Source: Hyphomicrobiales bacterium
GTDB lineage: Bacteria > Pseudomonadota > Alphaproteobacteria > Rhizobiales > Xanthobacteraceae
DNA length: 64,000 nucleotides
Reading direction: 5' to 3'
Assembly: GCA_017305715.1 (NCBI GenBank)
Contig: JAFKKG010000018.1
Coordinates: forward strand, 62,001-126,000
A program made the position numbers and the translations under genes. This document shows positions 25,022 to 33,521 of this stretch, one piece after another. Position 1 is the stretch's first letter. Each line of letters starts with the position of its first letter. The notes beneath the pieces are model-generated. The model saw only the letters and a program-made list of their open reading frames with translations, was not told the DNA's origin and made no database searches.

Positions 25022-26974
25022 CTACGAATTCTCCTGCTCGCGGATTTCGATCTTGAAGGTGAATCCCGACAATGATTCGTGGAGCTTGCTGACAAGGGCA
25101 GCATCGCGAAACCGCGCAGGTTCAAGCAGCAGCACGACGCTCGGCCGCTTGCCCGTCTCGTCGACCTCGAGGCGGATCTGATCATTGGCGGGCAAGGCCC
25201 TGGCCGCGCGTTCGCGCACCACGCGCATCATGGCGTCGACGCGCAGCGCCGGCTTGGCGATCTTGCCCATGGCGGTCAACGGCATCAGCGGAACGACGAC
25301 GGCCTCAACTGGAACGGCCCCCCGCTCCATCCGGTCCCGACAGAACGCGATCAGCTCCGCAGGATCGGCGCGCATGCCGTCCTTGAGCTGCACATAAGCG
25401 ATCGGCAACTCGCCTTTCAGCACGTCGGGGCGCCCGACCGCTCCGGATATCAGGACCGCGGGATGAAGCTGCAGCGCCTCCTCGATCACCTTCGGATCGA
25501 TGTTGTTGCCGGCACGGATGATGACGTCCTTCTGCCTGCCATAGACCCAGATGTAGCCGTCCTGGTCGACGGTGCCGAGATCGCCTGTCGATGCCCACCT
25601 CCGCCCGTCCGGTCCACCCGCGACGAACAGATCCGCCGACAGCGCTTCGTCGAGATAGCCGGGCGAAACCGTCGGCCCGGAAACAATGAGTATTCCGCGC
25701 TCGCCGGCCGGCACCTCCTCGACAAAGCGGTTGTCCACCAGCCTGGCCACCCGCACTTGATAATAGGGATAGGCAATGCCGACCGAACCGGCGACGGGGC
25801 GGATGTGTCCTGCCAGATGACCCGAGCACGGCCCCTGGAATTCCGTCATGCCCCAGGTTTCCTTGAGGTAGATGCCGGTCTTTTCGTGAAATTCGTTCAG
25901 CAGCTCGACGGGAATGGTGCTGCCGCCGCAGATGAAGCTCTTGAAGCTGTGGCCTTTGGACGAGCCTTCGGCCTGGTTGAGCAGGCCAGCAACGGTTGTC
26001 GGCGCCATGATGATGTTGGTCATCCGGTATTTCCGCGCGAGCTTCCAGAAATTCTTGATGACGCCGGGGTCCCGGAAGCCCAGCGGCGTCAGCGTCAGCA
26101 AGGTCTGGCCGAACATCATCGCGCGCAGTGAAATCGCGACCAGACCGCCGACATGGAAGTTCGGCATCGCGTGACCGACCACTTCCTCGCTGCTCGATAC
26201 GGACAGCGTGCCGAACAGCCAGGCGTTGAGCAACTGGCCGCGAGGGGTCAGCTTGACGAGCTTTGGCGCGCCGGTCGTGCCGCCGGTGGGGATATAGGTG
26301 TTGACCACTTCCGGATCGGCGTTCTCCTCAAAGAACAGTTCGTCTCCCGGCATCTCGTCAAGCACCGCCAGCAAATCGTCGCTGCCGCGCGAATCGATCG
26401 TCAGGACGTGTTTCAGCGTCGGAACGTTGGGGCAGAATTCGTCCAGCCTGGCCCACGCACTGGGTCCGTAGGACTTGTCGGCGACGACGAGAATGTTCGC
26501 CCGCACCGCGTTCATGATCGATGCGAGTTGCGCGCTGTCCAGCGCCGGGTTGACAGGGGTCACGCTACCCGCGGTCGCGCCGCCCCAGGTTGCGAAAAGC
26601 GCCTCCGGCAGGAACGGCGCGATGACGATGACCGATGGCTTTTCGGGCGCCGCGAGCTTTTTGAACAGGTTCGCGGACTGGACGATCCGCTTGGTCAGCT
26701 CCGCGTAGGACACGATGCGCGGCGCGGCGTCCGGATCCGAGGACATCAGTTGCACGATCGCCGCCTTGTCCGGCGCGGCTTGCTGCGACACCCGTACGGC
26801 TTGAAGGATGGTGCGGCTCGCGAACAGGCCGTCGATCGGAACCGCTTCGATCGCGCGGACATCGGCGTGCGAGCGCACGAGCGCGCGTGCCATCGGTGCT
26901 CCCGGTTCACCGCCCGGCAGCCACGGCATGGCAGACGCTTCGGATTGGGCCTCGGTGGGGTTCTGGATCGACAT
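25022..26974 (-). CDS. AMP-dependent acyl-CoA ligase, long form
   Basis: A 650-residue adenylate-forming enzyme that activates a carboxylic acid to its CoA thioester. The P-loop reads YIPTGGTTGAPKLVKLT, the A5 motif ETWGMTEFQG, the A7 region STGDLGTVDQDGYIWVYGR and the A10 lysine lies in LTAMGKIAKPALR. It is about 100 residues longer than usual because of an N-terminal extension and a C-terminal tail after the catalytic lysine (about 70 residues ending FTFKIEIREQENS). ATG 26974 is chosen; an upstream in-frame ATG gives a basic tail. It follows the MHS transporter by 69 bp. Confidence 0.88.
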   Translation of the reverse strand: MSIQNPTEAQSEASAMPWLPGGEPGAPMARALVRSHADVRAIEAVPIDGLFASRTILQAVRVSQQAAPDKAAIVQLMSSDPDAAPRIVSYAELTKRIVQSANLFKKLAAPEKPSVIVIAPFLPEALFATWGGATAGSVTPVNPALDSAQLASIMNAVRANILVVADKSYGPSAWARLDEFCPNVPTLKHVLTIDSRGSDDLLAVLDEMPGDELFFEENADPEVVNTYIPTGGTTGAPKLVKLTPRGQLLNAWLFGTLSVSSSEEVVGHAMPNFHVGGLVAISLRAMMFGQTLLTLTPLGFRDPGVIKNFWKLARKYRMTNIIMAPTTVAGLLNQAEGSSKGHSFKSFICGGSTIPVELLNEFHEKTGIYLKETWGMTEFQGPCSGHLAGHIRPVAGSVGIAYPYYQVRVARLVDNRFVEEVPAGERGILIVSGPTVSPGYLDEALSADLFVAGGPDGRRWASTGDLGTVDQDGYIWVYGRQKDVIIRAGNNIDPKVIEEALQLHPAVLISGAVGRPDVLKGELPIAYVQLKDGMRADPAELIAFCRDRMERGAVPVEAVVVPLMPLTAMGKIAKPALRVDAMMRVVRERAARALPANDQIRLEVDETGKRPSVVLLLEPARFRDAALVSKLHESLSGFTFKIEIREQENS

Positions 26975-27043
26975 CGCTGTTCGCCTGTTCTTACTGGGCT
27001 GCGTGAAGGTCTGGCGCCGTGCGGCGCGCACGATGTCGCGCGT

Positions 27044-28717
27044 TCATGACGGGATGTCCTCCAGGTCCCGTCCCCTGGTTTCCGGAACGAAGAAGAAGTA
27101 CACGGCTGCGCCGAGCAGTGCCCAGAAGATCGGATACCACATGCCGAAATAGATGTTTCCGCTCGCCGCCACGATGGCGAAACTGGCCGGGGTCATGAAC
27201 CCGCCGATCCACCCGTTGCCGAGATGCGAGGGAACGGACATTGCCGTATAGCGGATGCGTGTCGGAAACAGCTCCACGAGTACCGCCGAGACCGGCGCGA
27301 ACGGAATGACGCCGTAGAGCGCCAGCACCACCAGCAGCACGAAAACCATTGGAAGATTGGCTTCATCGACATTGGCCTGCTGCGGATAGCCGGCTTTCGT
27401 CGCCGCCTCTCCGACGGACTTCCGCAGGGCATCCACCTGCGCCTTCAGCCTTTCCGCCGGCAAACCCCGCCCCTCGAACGACGGGATCTCGACGTTGCCG
27501 ATCTTGATCTTCGCGACGGCCCCCTCTGCGGCATCCTCCTGCGCGTAATTGATTCCGCCGCGGGCGAGCAATTCTTTGGCAATGTCGCACGACGACAGGA
27601 ATTTCGCCGTCCCCGTCGGATTGAACTGGATCGAACATTCCTTCGGGTTGGCGACCAACACCACGGGCGCGGTCGCAAGCGCGCGCTCATAGGCCGGGTT
27701 CGCAAAATGCGTGATCGCCTTCACGATCGGAAAGTAGGTCGCGGCGGCCAGCAGGCAGCCGAAAATGACGAGCGGCTTTCTGCCGATCCGGTCGGACAGG
27801 CGGCCCACCAGCGGGTAGAATGGCAGGCTGATCGCGATGGCGAGTCCAACCAGCACATTGACGGTGAAGGGCGGCAGCTTCAGCGTCTGCGACAGGAACA
27901 GCAGCCCGTAAACCAGTCCGACCTGCGAAATGACGGAGGTTGCGGCGATGACCAGCAGCGCGGCGATGGCGGTCCTGATGTTGCGCCAGGATCCGAATGC
28001 CTCGGTCAAGGGAGCTTTTGAGATTTTTCCCTCCGCCTTCATCTTCTTGAAGACCGGCGATTCATCGAGCGTCGTCCGGATCCAGACCGAGATGACGAGC
28101 AGCACCAGAGAAAAGAGGAACGGCAGACGCCAGCCCCACTCGGCAAAAGCGGCTTCCCCCAGCCAGAGGCGCAGTCCGATCACCACGATGAGCGAGAGCA
28201 GGACGCCCGCTGGCGCCATGCACTGGATGAAGGAGGTGAAGAAGCCGCGCTGGTCGTTGGGCGCATATTCGGACACGTAGGTCACCGCCCCACCGGACTC
28301 GCCGCCGAGCGAGACCCCTTGCACAAAACGCAGGCAAAGCAGCAGGATCGGCGCCGCGATTCCCCATGTCGCATAGGTCGGCAGCACGCCGACCAGGAAG
28401 GTTGCCGTTCCCATCACGGCGACGGTCGCGATGAACGTGTTCTTCCGCCCCACCATGTCTCCGATCCGGCCGAAGATGACGGCGCCCAGCGGCCGCACCG
28501 CATAGGCGGCGGAGAACGCCAGCAAGGCAAAGACGAAGGCGATGTCGGGCCTGACCGCCGTGAAGAAATTGGCCGCAATGATCGGCGCAAGAGATCCGAA
28601 CAGGATGAAGTCATACCACTCGAAGACGGTGCCCAGCGACGAAGCAATCAGTATCTTGCGCTGTTCGCTGGTAATCCCTTTCGAGCGTGCACGTTCCGTC
28701 CCCAGGGCAATCGACAT
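27044..28717 (-). CDS. MFS transporter of the metabolite:H+ symporter (MHS) type
   Basis: A 557-residue transporter related to ShiA/ProP. It begins ASSLGTVFEWYDFILFGSLA, the MHS signature in helix 1, followed by VRPLGAVIFGRIGDMVGRK and FVQGVSLGGESGGA. Between helices 8 and 9 (about residues 335-450) there is a hydrophilic insert with two cysteines (KECSIQF, SSCDIAKEL) that normal MHS carriers of about 430 residues lack. The C-terminal half resumes at FVLLVVLALYGVIPFAPVSA. It lies between two ligase genes on the same strand, pointing to uptake of an acid that they activate. Confidence 0.9.
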   Translation of the reverse strand: MSIALGTERARSKGITSEQRKILIASSLGTVFEWYDFILFGSLAPIIAANFFTAVRPDIAFVFALLAFSAAYAVRPLGAVIFGRIGDMVGRKNTFIATVAVMGTATFLVGVLPTYATWGIAAPILLLCLRFVQGVSLGGESGGAVTYVSEYAPNDQRGFFTSFIQCMAPAGVLLSLIVVIGLRLWLGEAAFAEWGWRLPFLFSLVLLVISVWIRTTLDESPVFKKMKAEGKISKAPLTEAFGSWRNIRTAIAALLVIAATSVISQVGLVYGLLFLSQTLKLPPFTVNVLVGLAIAISLPFYPLVGRLSDRIGRKPLVIFGCLLAAATYFPIVKAITHFANPAYERALATAPVVLVANPKECSIQFNPTGTAKFLSSCDIAKELLARGGINYAQEDAAEGAVAKIKIGNVEIPSFEGRGLPAERLKAQVDALRKSVGEAATKAGYPQQANVDEANLPMVFVLLVVLALYGVIPFAPVSAVLVELFPTRIRYTAMSVPSHLGNGWIGGFMTPASFAIVAASGNIYFGMWYPIFWALLGAAVYFFFVPETRGRDLEDIPS

Positions 28718-28860
28718 GTTGTTTTCCTCATTTGACCGATTCAGAAATGGCGCCCGTTTCTTGCCGACAAGCCATTCGGGCTTGCTGACGCCCTCGAGCC
28801 TGCCGCTGCCTCCGGTACGAGATCGCGACTGCTATAGCTGACCAATATTGGCGTCGATCA

Positions 28861-30411
28861 TCAGCCCACTCTGCGGGATTGGTTCTGCCAGTACTTCTCG
28901 CGAAGCGGCCCCTTGACGATCTTGCCCGCGGCCGACATCGGCATCTCCGCAACGAACTCGATGCTGCGCGGACATTTGTAGTTCGCAATCAGCTCATGAC
29001 AGTGATCGATGAGCTCCGCTTCTGTGGCTGACATGTTCGCTCGCAGGACCACGATGGCATGGACCGACTCTCCCCATTTCGGGTCCGGAATCCCTATCAC
29101 CGCGCATTGGCTGACGGCAGCGTGGGCGGCCACGGCATTTTCGACCTCGATCGAGAACACATTCTCGCCGCCGGTCACGATCATGTCCTTGATCCGGTCG
29201 ACGACCGTAATGAAGCCGTCGCTGTCGACCCGTGCGGCGTCCCCGGTATGGAGCCATCCGTCCCGTATCGCGGCTTTGGTCGCCTCTTCATTGCCCCAGT
29301 ATCCGCGCATCACGTTGAGGCCGCGAACCACGATCTCACCCTGCTCGTTGGGCCCGACGTCCCTCCCCTTGGGGTCGACGATCCTGACATTCGCGCCATA
29401 AACCGGGATGCCGGTCGCTTTGCGCTTGTTTGCGGCGCCTTGTCCGAAATGTGCCCGCCAAGGAAGATGGGTCAGGATCCCGCTCGATTCCGTCTGGCCG
29501 TAACCCTGGATGAATTGCCAGGTCGGCAGTTTGTCGATCATCCGGTCGATCAACGCATCCGGGATCGGTGAACCTCCGTAGACGCATTGCCCCATGCTCG
29601 TCAGATCATATTGATCGAAATCCGGATGTTGCAGCATCATGTTGATCATGACCGGGACGAACGTCGCAAAGTTCACCTTGTTCTGCTGGATGGCCTGCAT
29701 CGTGGGAACCGGATCGAATTTCGGCTCGATGACATGAGAACCTCCGGCCATCATCACCGCAATCGCAGGCACGGTCGACACGATGTGAAAGAAGCCGGCG
29801 ATATGCAGGTATCGCGTTTCGCTGTTGAAATGGCAGGTTGCCAGCCAGAACAGCGAGGAAATGAGCAGGTTGGTGTGAGACAGCATCACCCCTTTGGGGT
29901 GGCCGGTGGTGCCGCCGGTATAGAGAATGCAGAACAGCTCATCACCGTCCCCCTCGTGCTCGGGTGCAGGACTCGCGGCGGCGAGAAGCTGTCCGTAGTC
30001 GAGCAGGTCGGGCGGGCACTCGCCGGTCCCGATATAGACGATCTTCAACTGCGCGTTGGCCGCCTTCAGCCTCGCTGCCTCGTTCAGGAAGTTCTCGTCG
30101 ACCAGCAATATTCGCGCGCCACAGTTTTCGAGCGCACGACCGAGTTCGGCGACCGACCAGCGCGTGTTCAGCGGCACGATCACGCCGCCGACCCAGGGAA
30201 CAGCGAAGAGAAGGCGAAAAAACACGTCGCTGTTCAAGGCGAGAGCCGCGACACGGTCTCCCGGCGCCGTGCCGAGACGCTTCATCACGTCTCCGCCCTT
30301 GCGGATCTCCTCGCAGGTGTCGCGCCAATTCGTTTTGCGTCCTCGAAACACCGTTGCAGTGGCGTCCGGGCCTGTCTGCAAGCAACGTCGAAGCAAGGAT
30401 GTGATGCGCAT
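28861..30411 (-). CDS. AMP-dependent acyl-CoA ligase (FadD-like)
   Basis: A 516-residue class I adenylate-forming ligase. Diagnostic motifs are LYTGGTTGHPKGVMLSH (P-loop), YGQTESSGILTH (A5), HTGDAARVDSDGFITVVDR (A7), IVTGGENVFSIEVEN (A8) and the lysine in MSAAGKIVKGPLR (A10). The form fits medium-chain, benzoate-like or branched acids; the acyl group is not predictable. ATG 30411 with GGGGAGAAGAC upstream is preferred over an earlier in-frame ATG. It lies 199 bp after the AidB-like gene and 143 bp before the MHS transporter, all on one strand. Confidence 0.9.
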   Translation of the reverse strand: MRITSLLRRCLQTGPDATATVFRGRKTNWRDTCEEIRKGGDVMKRLGTAPGDRVAALALNSDVFFRLLFAVPWVGGVIVPLNTRWSVAELGRALENCGARILLVDENFLNEAARLKAANAQLKIVYIGTGECPPDLLDYGQLLAAASPAPEHEGDGDELFCILYTGGTTGHPKGVMLSHTNLLISSLFWLATCHFNSETRYLHIAGFFHIVSTVPAIAVMMAGGSHVIEPKFDPVPTMQAIQQNKVNFATFVPVMINMMLQHPDFDQYDLTSMGQCVYGGSPIPDALIDRMIDKLPTWQFIQGYGQTESSGILTHLPWRAHFGQGAANKRKATGIPVYGANVRIVDPKGRDVGPNEQGEIVVRGLNVMRGYWGNEEATKAAIRDGWLHTGDAARVDSDGFITVVDRIKDMIVTGGENVFSIEVENAVAAHAAVSQCAVIGIPDPKWGESVHAIVVLRANMSATEAELIDHCHELIANYKCPRSIEFVAEMPMSAAGKIVKGPLREKYWQNQSRRVG

Positions 30412-30610
30412 GTCTTCTCCCCGTACGTGCACTGTGCGGTACTTCCGCACTTTGTGTTGTCGATCGGCGTAACCTTCAGTCTGCCGGCAACCGGGGCGCG
30501 GATCATGCGAGCGGCCTCAAGGGCTCAACGTCCCCGCGTCCTTGAACATGCCAACGCTCCGACCGGCAATGCCGTCGGACGATCTGGCGACCGTCCGACG
30601 ACGATGGCGG

Positions 30611-32275
30611 CTAACCCGGATAGGCGCGCTCGATGATCGCCCCCATGTCGACGGACACCGGCAAGGTGCCGAACGCCTTGCCGCCCTGCTCGCCAAGACG
30701 GGTCGTGCAGAACGCGTCCGCAACGAAGTTTGGTGCATGGCGAATGAGGGTAGCTGCCTGCATCGCAAGCGCCATGCGCTCTGCGAGATAACGCGCACGA
30801 AGCTCGGGCATATGCTCGTCATAGACAAGGGAACGGCATTCATCGATCGCCGCATCGAGCCGGGCATCATGGCCGCGAACTTCCTCCAGTTCGGCGAAGA
30901 ATACTTCGCCGGAAAGCGGCTCCTTGCGAAACGCCCTGAGAATGTCGAGGCTGATGACGTTTCCAGGCCCTTCCCAAATGCCGTGGATCGGCGACTCCCG
31001 ATAGACCCGCGGCATCACCGACTCCTCGATGTAGCCGGGACCGCCATGCGTCTCGAGGCACTCGTGCACGAACGGAACGATGCGCTTGTTGACCCAGTAC
31101 TTTGCCACCGCAACAGTGATGCGCCCGAATGCCCGCTCTCGCTCATCGGTCGCCGATGCATCGAAGGCACGAGCGATGCGCATCATCAACGTCGTTGCGG
31201 CTTCCGACTCGATCGCCAGGTCCGCCAGCACGTTGCGCATCAGCGGCTGATCGACCAGCCGCCGCTGAAATGCGGTGCGGTTTCGCGAGTGGTGGATTGC
31301 CTGCGTCAGCGACAGCCGCATCATGCCTGCCGGGATGAGGGCACAGCCGAAGCGGGTGTGGAGCATGAACTCCATCACGGTGGGAATGCCTCGCCCCTCC
31401 TCGCCGACCAGCCAGCCATGCGTTCCTTCGAATTCGAGCTCGGTAGATGCGTTCGACTTGTTGCCGAGCTTGTCCTTCAGGCGCTCGAGCGAAATCGGAT
31501 TGCGGGTGCCGTCCGGCAGCCAGCGCGGCACGAGGAAGCAACCCGGCCCCTTCTCGGTCTGGGCCACGACGAAGATGATATCCGCCCCGGCGGCCGAGCA
31601 GAACCATTTGTGACCCGTCAGGAGGTACTCGCGGCCCGGCCCGGCCTGGCCTGCCGGTTTGGCAAACGTCGAGTTTCGACGGATATCGGAGCCGCCCTGC
31701 TTTTCGGTCGATGTGAAGGCCATGGTGATCCCCTTCTTCTCCCAATGCGGGATCGGCCGGGGATCATATTGCTTGGAGATCATGATCGGCTCCCACGTCT
31801 CGGAGAGCTCGGGCTGTTTGCGCAGCATCGGCACGATGCCGTAGGTGATGTCCACCGGGCACAGCACCCCGCACTCCAATTGAGAGAACAGGATTTCGGC
31901 GGCGCCACGCGCGACGTGAGAGCCGCTTCGCTTGGCGCGCCACGGCAGGGCGTGCACCTCGTGCTCGAAAGCGAGCCCCATGATATCATGCCACGCCGGG
32001 TGAAACTCCACCGTGTCGACCCGCTGGCCAAACCGGTCGAAGCGTCGCAGTTCAGGAACGATCCGGTTCGCGAGATTGGCCTTTTCGATCCATTCCGGGT
32101 CGAACACCTTGCCGCCCAGGGCGCTCAGATTTTCGTTCGCCCACGCCCCACCCTCGCGCGCCACGGCCTCCTTGAGGACCGTATCCCGTTCGTAGGCGTT
32201 CACATATTCGAGCGGCGGCGGCTGGTTCTCCACGGTGTGGGTTCGCAGCTGTGATCTCGGCTGAAGGTACGACAT
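30611..32275 (-). CDS. AidB-like acyl-CoA dehydrogenase
   Basis: A 554-residue flavoprotein of the AidB branch of acyl-CoA dehydrogenases. It shows GITMAFTSTEKQGGSDIRRN (FAD/substrate loop), LLTGHKWFCSAAGADI, and a C-terminal region with VHECLETHGGPGYIEESVMP and IWEGPGNVISLDILRA. E. coli AidB binds DNA and is induced by alkylation. Here the gene heads a cluster of ligases and an acid transporter, so a metabolic dehydrogenase role is as plausible. A strong GGAGGAGATAATC precedes ATG 32275. Its upstream gap is A+T-rich and shared with a divergent SDR gene. Confidence 0.88.
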   Translation of the reverse strand: MSYLQPRSQLRTHTVENQPPPLEYVNAYERDTVLKEAVAREGGAWANENLSALGGKVFDPEWIEKANLANRIVPELRRFDRFGQRVDTVEFHPAWHDIMGLAFEHEVHALPWRAKRSGSHVARGAAEILFSQLECGVLCPVDITYGIVPMLRKQPELSETWEPIMISKQYDPRPIPHWEKKGITMAFTSTEKQGGSDIRRNSTFAKPAGQAGPGREYLLTGHKWFCSAAGADIIFVVAQTEKGPGCFLVPRWLPDGTRNPISLERLKDKLGNKSNASTELEFEGTHGWLVGEEGRGIPTVMEFMLHTRFGCALIPAGMMRLSLTQAIHHSRNRTAFQRRLVDQPLMRNVLADLAIESEAATTLMMRIARAFDASATDERERAFGRITVAVAKYWVNKRIVPFVHECLETHGGPGYIEESVMPRVYRESPIHGIWEGPGNVISLDILRAFRKEPLSGEVFFAELEEVRGHDARLDAAIDECRSLVYDEHMPELRARYLAERMALAMQAATLIRHAPNFVADAFCTTRLGEQGGKAFGTLPVSVDMGAIIERAYPG

Positions 32276-32493
32276 GATTATCTCCTCCTATTTTTCCTTG
32301 GCCAGCGTGCTCTGACCGCTGGCGGCACTATCCCTGCAACGTGCCGGTTGTGACGGAGCCACGCTCCCCGCAAACAGCCGATGAAGCACACGTCCGAACT
32401 CACCTTTGGCGTCGGCACGGCCCAGCCATCGCATGTCCCAACTTCTCGAGGCGTCAGCCGAGGATGCCCTTCGGACGAAGCCTCTTGCGTTAT

Positions 32494-32503
32494 TAGTATA
32501 CTA
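32494..32503. promoter_or_regulatory. TAGTATACTA palindrome in A+T-rich divergent promoter region
   Basis: A perfect 10-bp palindrome inside a markedly A+T-rich stretch (about 32488-32545) within the 271-bp gap between the AidB-like gene and the divergent SDR-fold gene. The surrounding TATACTAGTGTATGATATA contains -10-like elements on both strands. It is the obvious place for promoters and an operator, but no regulator gene lies next to it. The rest of the gap shows nothing coding. Confidence 0.35.
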
Positions 32504-32546
32504 GTGTATGATATATAGCAACTCAATACAATAACATACTATCTGG

Positions 32547-33416
32547 ATGTCGGGAGGTATTCGTGTTGCAATCGCTCTTGCACGATCATTTTGGGTCAGT
32601 CGATCTGGATTTCACAGCGTGAAGAGCGCGAAACCGACAAGGGCGTTATCGCTGGCCGAAAGCGGCGCGCTGATCGTGGGCGGGACCTCCGGCGTCGGAC
32701 TGGCAACCGCCAATCAGCTTGTCGCGGCCGGCGTCAAACGGATCGTGCTCATGGCGCGCAATCCCGAACGCGGCGCGCGCGCCCGCGAAGCAGTGCGCGC
32801 GGCAGCGTCCGGCGCCAGTATCCATTTCGTTCCCGGTGATGCCAACGATCCCGAACAGGCGCGTCAGGCAAGCGACCGGGCCAAAGAGCTCATTGGCAGC
32901 GTCGATATCCTGGTCAATGCCACGACGAGCAGCTTTGCGCCCGAGCTGTTTCACAAGACCCCTGTTGCAAACATTCAAGCCATCATCGATCAGCTGGTCG
33001 TGGCTCCTCTCCAGATGTGCGGCCTTGTTCTTCCGGACATGCGGCAACGCGGTACCGGAGTCATTGTCAACATCGCCTCGGACGCGGCCAAGTCCGCGAC
33101 GCCGGGCGAGACGGTCATTGGCGCAGCCATGGCGGCGATCGTCATGTTTTCGAAGGCGCTTGCCATCGAGGCCAAGCGGGACGGCATCCGCGTCAACGTG
33201 CTGACGCCCTCGCTGATTGCGGGAACGCCGCTCACCGAGATGGTCATGAAGGATGGCTTCAGCGCCAAATTGTTTCAGAAGGCGGCCAGCCTGGCTCACC
33301 TCGGCGTGCCCGAAGCCGACGACATCGCCGCGATGATTACGTTCCTGGCGGGCCCGCAGGCCGCGCGCATCACGGGCCAGGCCATCAGCATCAATGGCGG
33401 CATTTCAGCCGCCTAG
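32547..33416 (+). CDS. SDR-fold protein lacking catalytic Tyr and Lys
   Basis: A 289-residue Rossmann protein with SDR architecture: VGGTSGVGLATA cofactor loop (residue 44 on), RNPERG, ILVNATTSS in place of NNAG, and VNVLTPSLIAGTPL. The expected YxxxK is GETVIGAAMAA, so Tyr becomes I191 and Lys becomes M195, although S178 remains. BadH-like relatives read GEAVYSAAK here as I recall them. It therefore probably does not act as a normal SDR dehydrogenase and may bind a nucleotide or CoA ester only. The start at ATG 32547 is uncertain; GTG 32619 is possible. It precedes an orphan binding protein. Confidence 0.82.
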   Translation: MSGGIRVAIALARSFWVSRSGFHSVKSAKPTRALSLAESGALIVGGTSGVGLATANQLVAAGVKRIVLMARNPERGARAREAVRAAASGASIHFVPGDANDPEQARQASDRAKELIGSVDILVNATTSSFAPELFHKTPVANIQAIIDQLVVAPLQMCGLVLPDMRQRGTGVIVNIASDAAKSATPGETVIGAAMAAIVMFSKALAIEAKRDGIRVNVLTPSLIAGTPLTEMVMKDGFSAKLFQKAASLAHLGVPEADDIAAMITFLAGPQAARITGQAISINGGISAA

Positions 33417-33481
33417 GGCGCCTTCCAGCGAGGTGGACCCGCTTCGCGTGAAGAAACGGGTCAAAACAAGAATCTAGAGCC

Positions 33482-33504
33482 CCGTTCCGATTCAATCGGA
33501 ACGG
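33482..33504. repeat. 10-3-10 palindromic element between SDR and binding-protein genes
   Basis: CCGTTCCGAT, loop TCA, ATCGGAACGG: a perfect hairpin preceded by CTAGAGC. I recall GTTCCGATTCAATCGGAAC-type sequences as common intergenic palindromes in Bradyrhizobium and relatives, so this is probably a dispersed repeat. It could also act as a terminator for the SDR gene, but it lacks a T-run on the plus strand. Only one full copy was seen in this window. Confidence 0.6.
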
Positions 33505-33521
33505 AAAATGGGAGGGGACTT

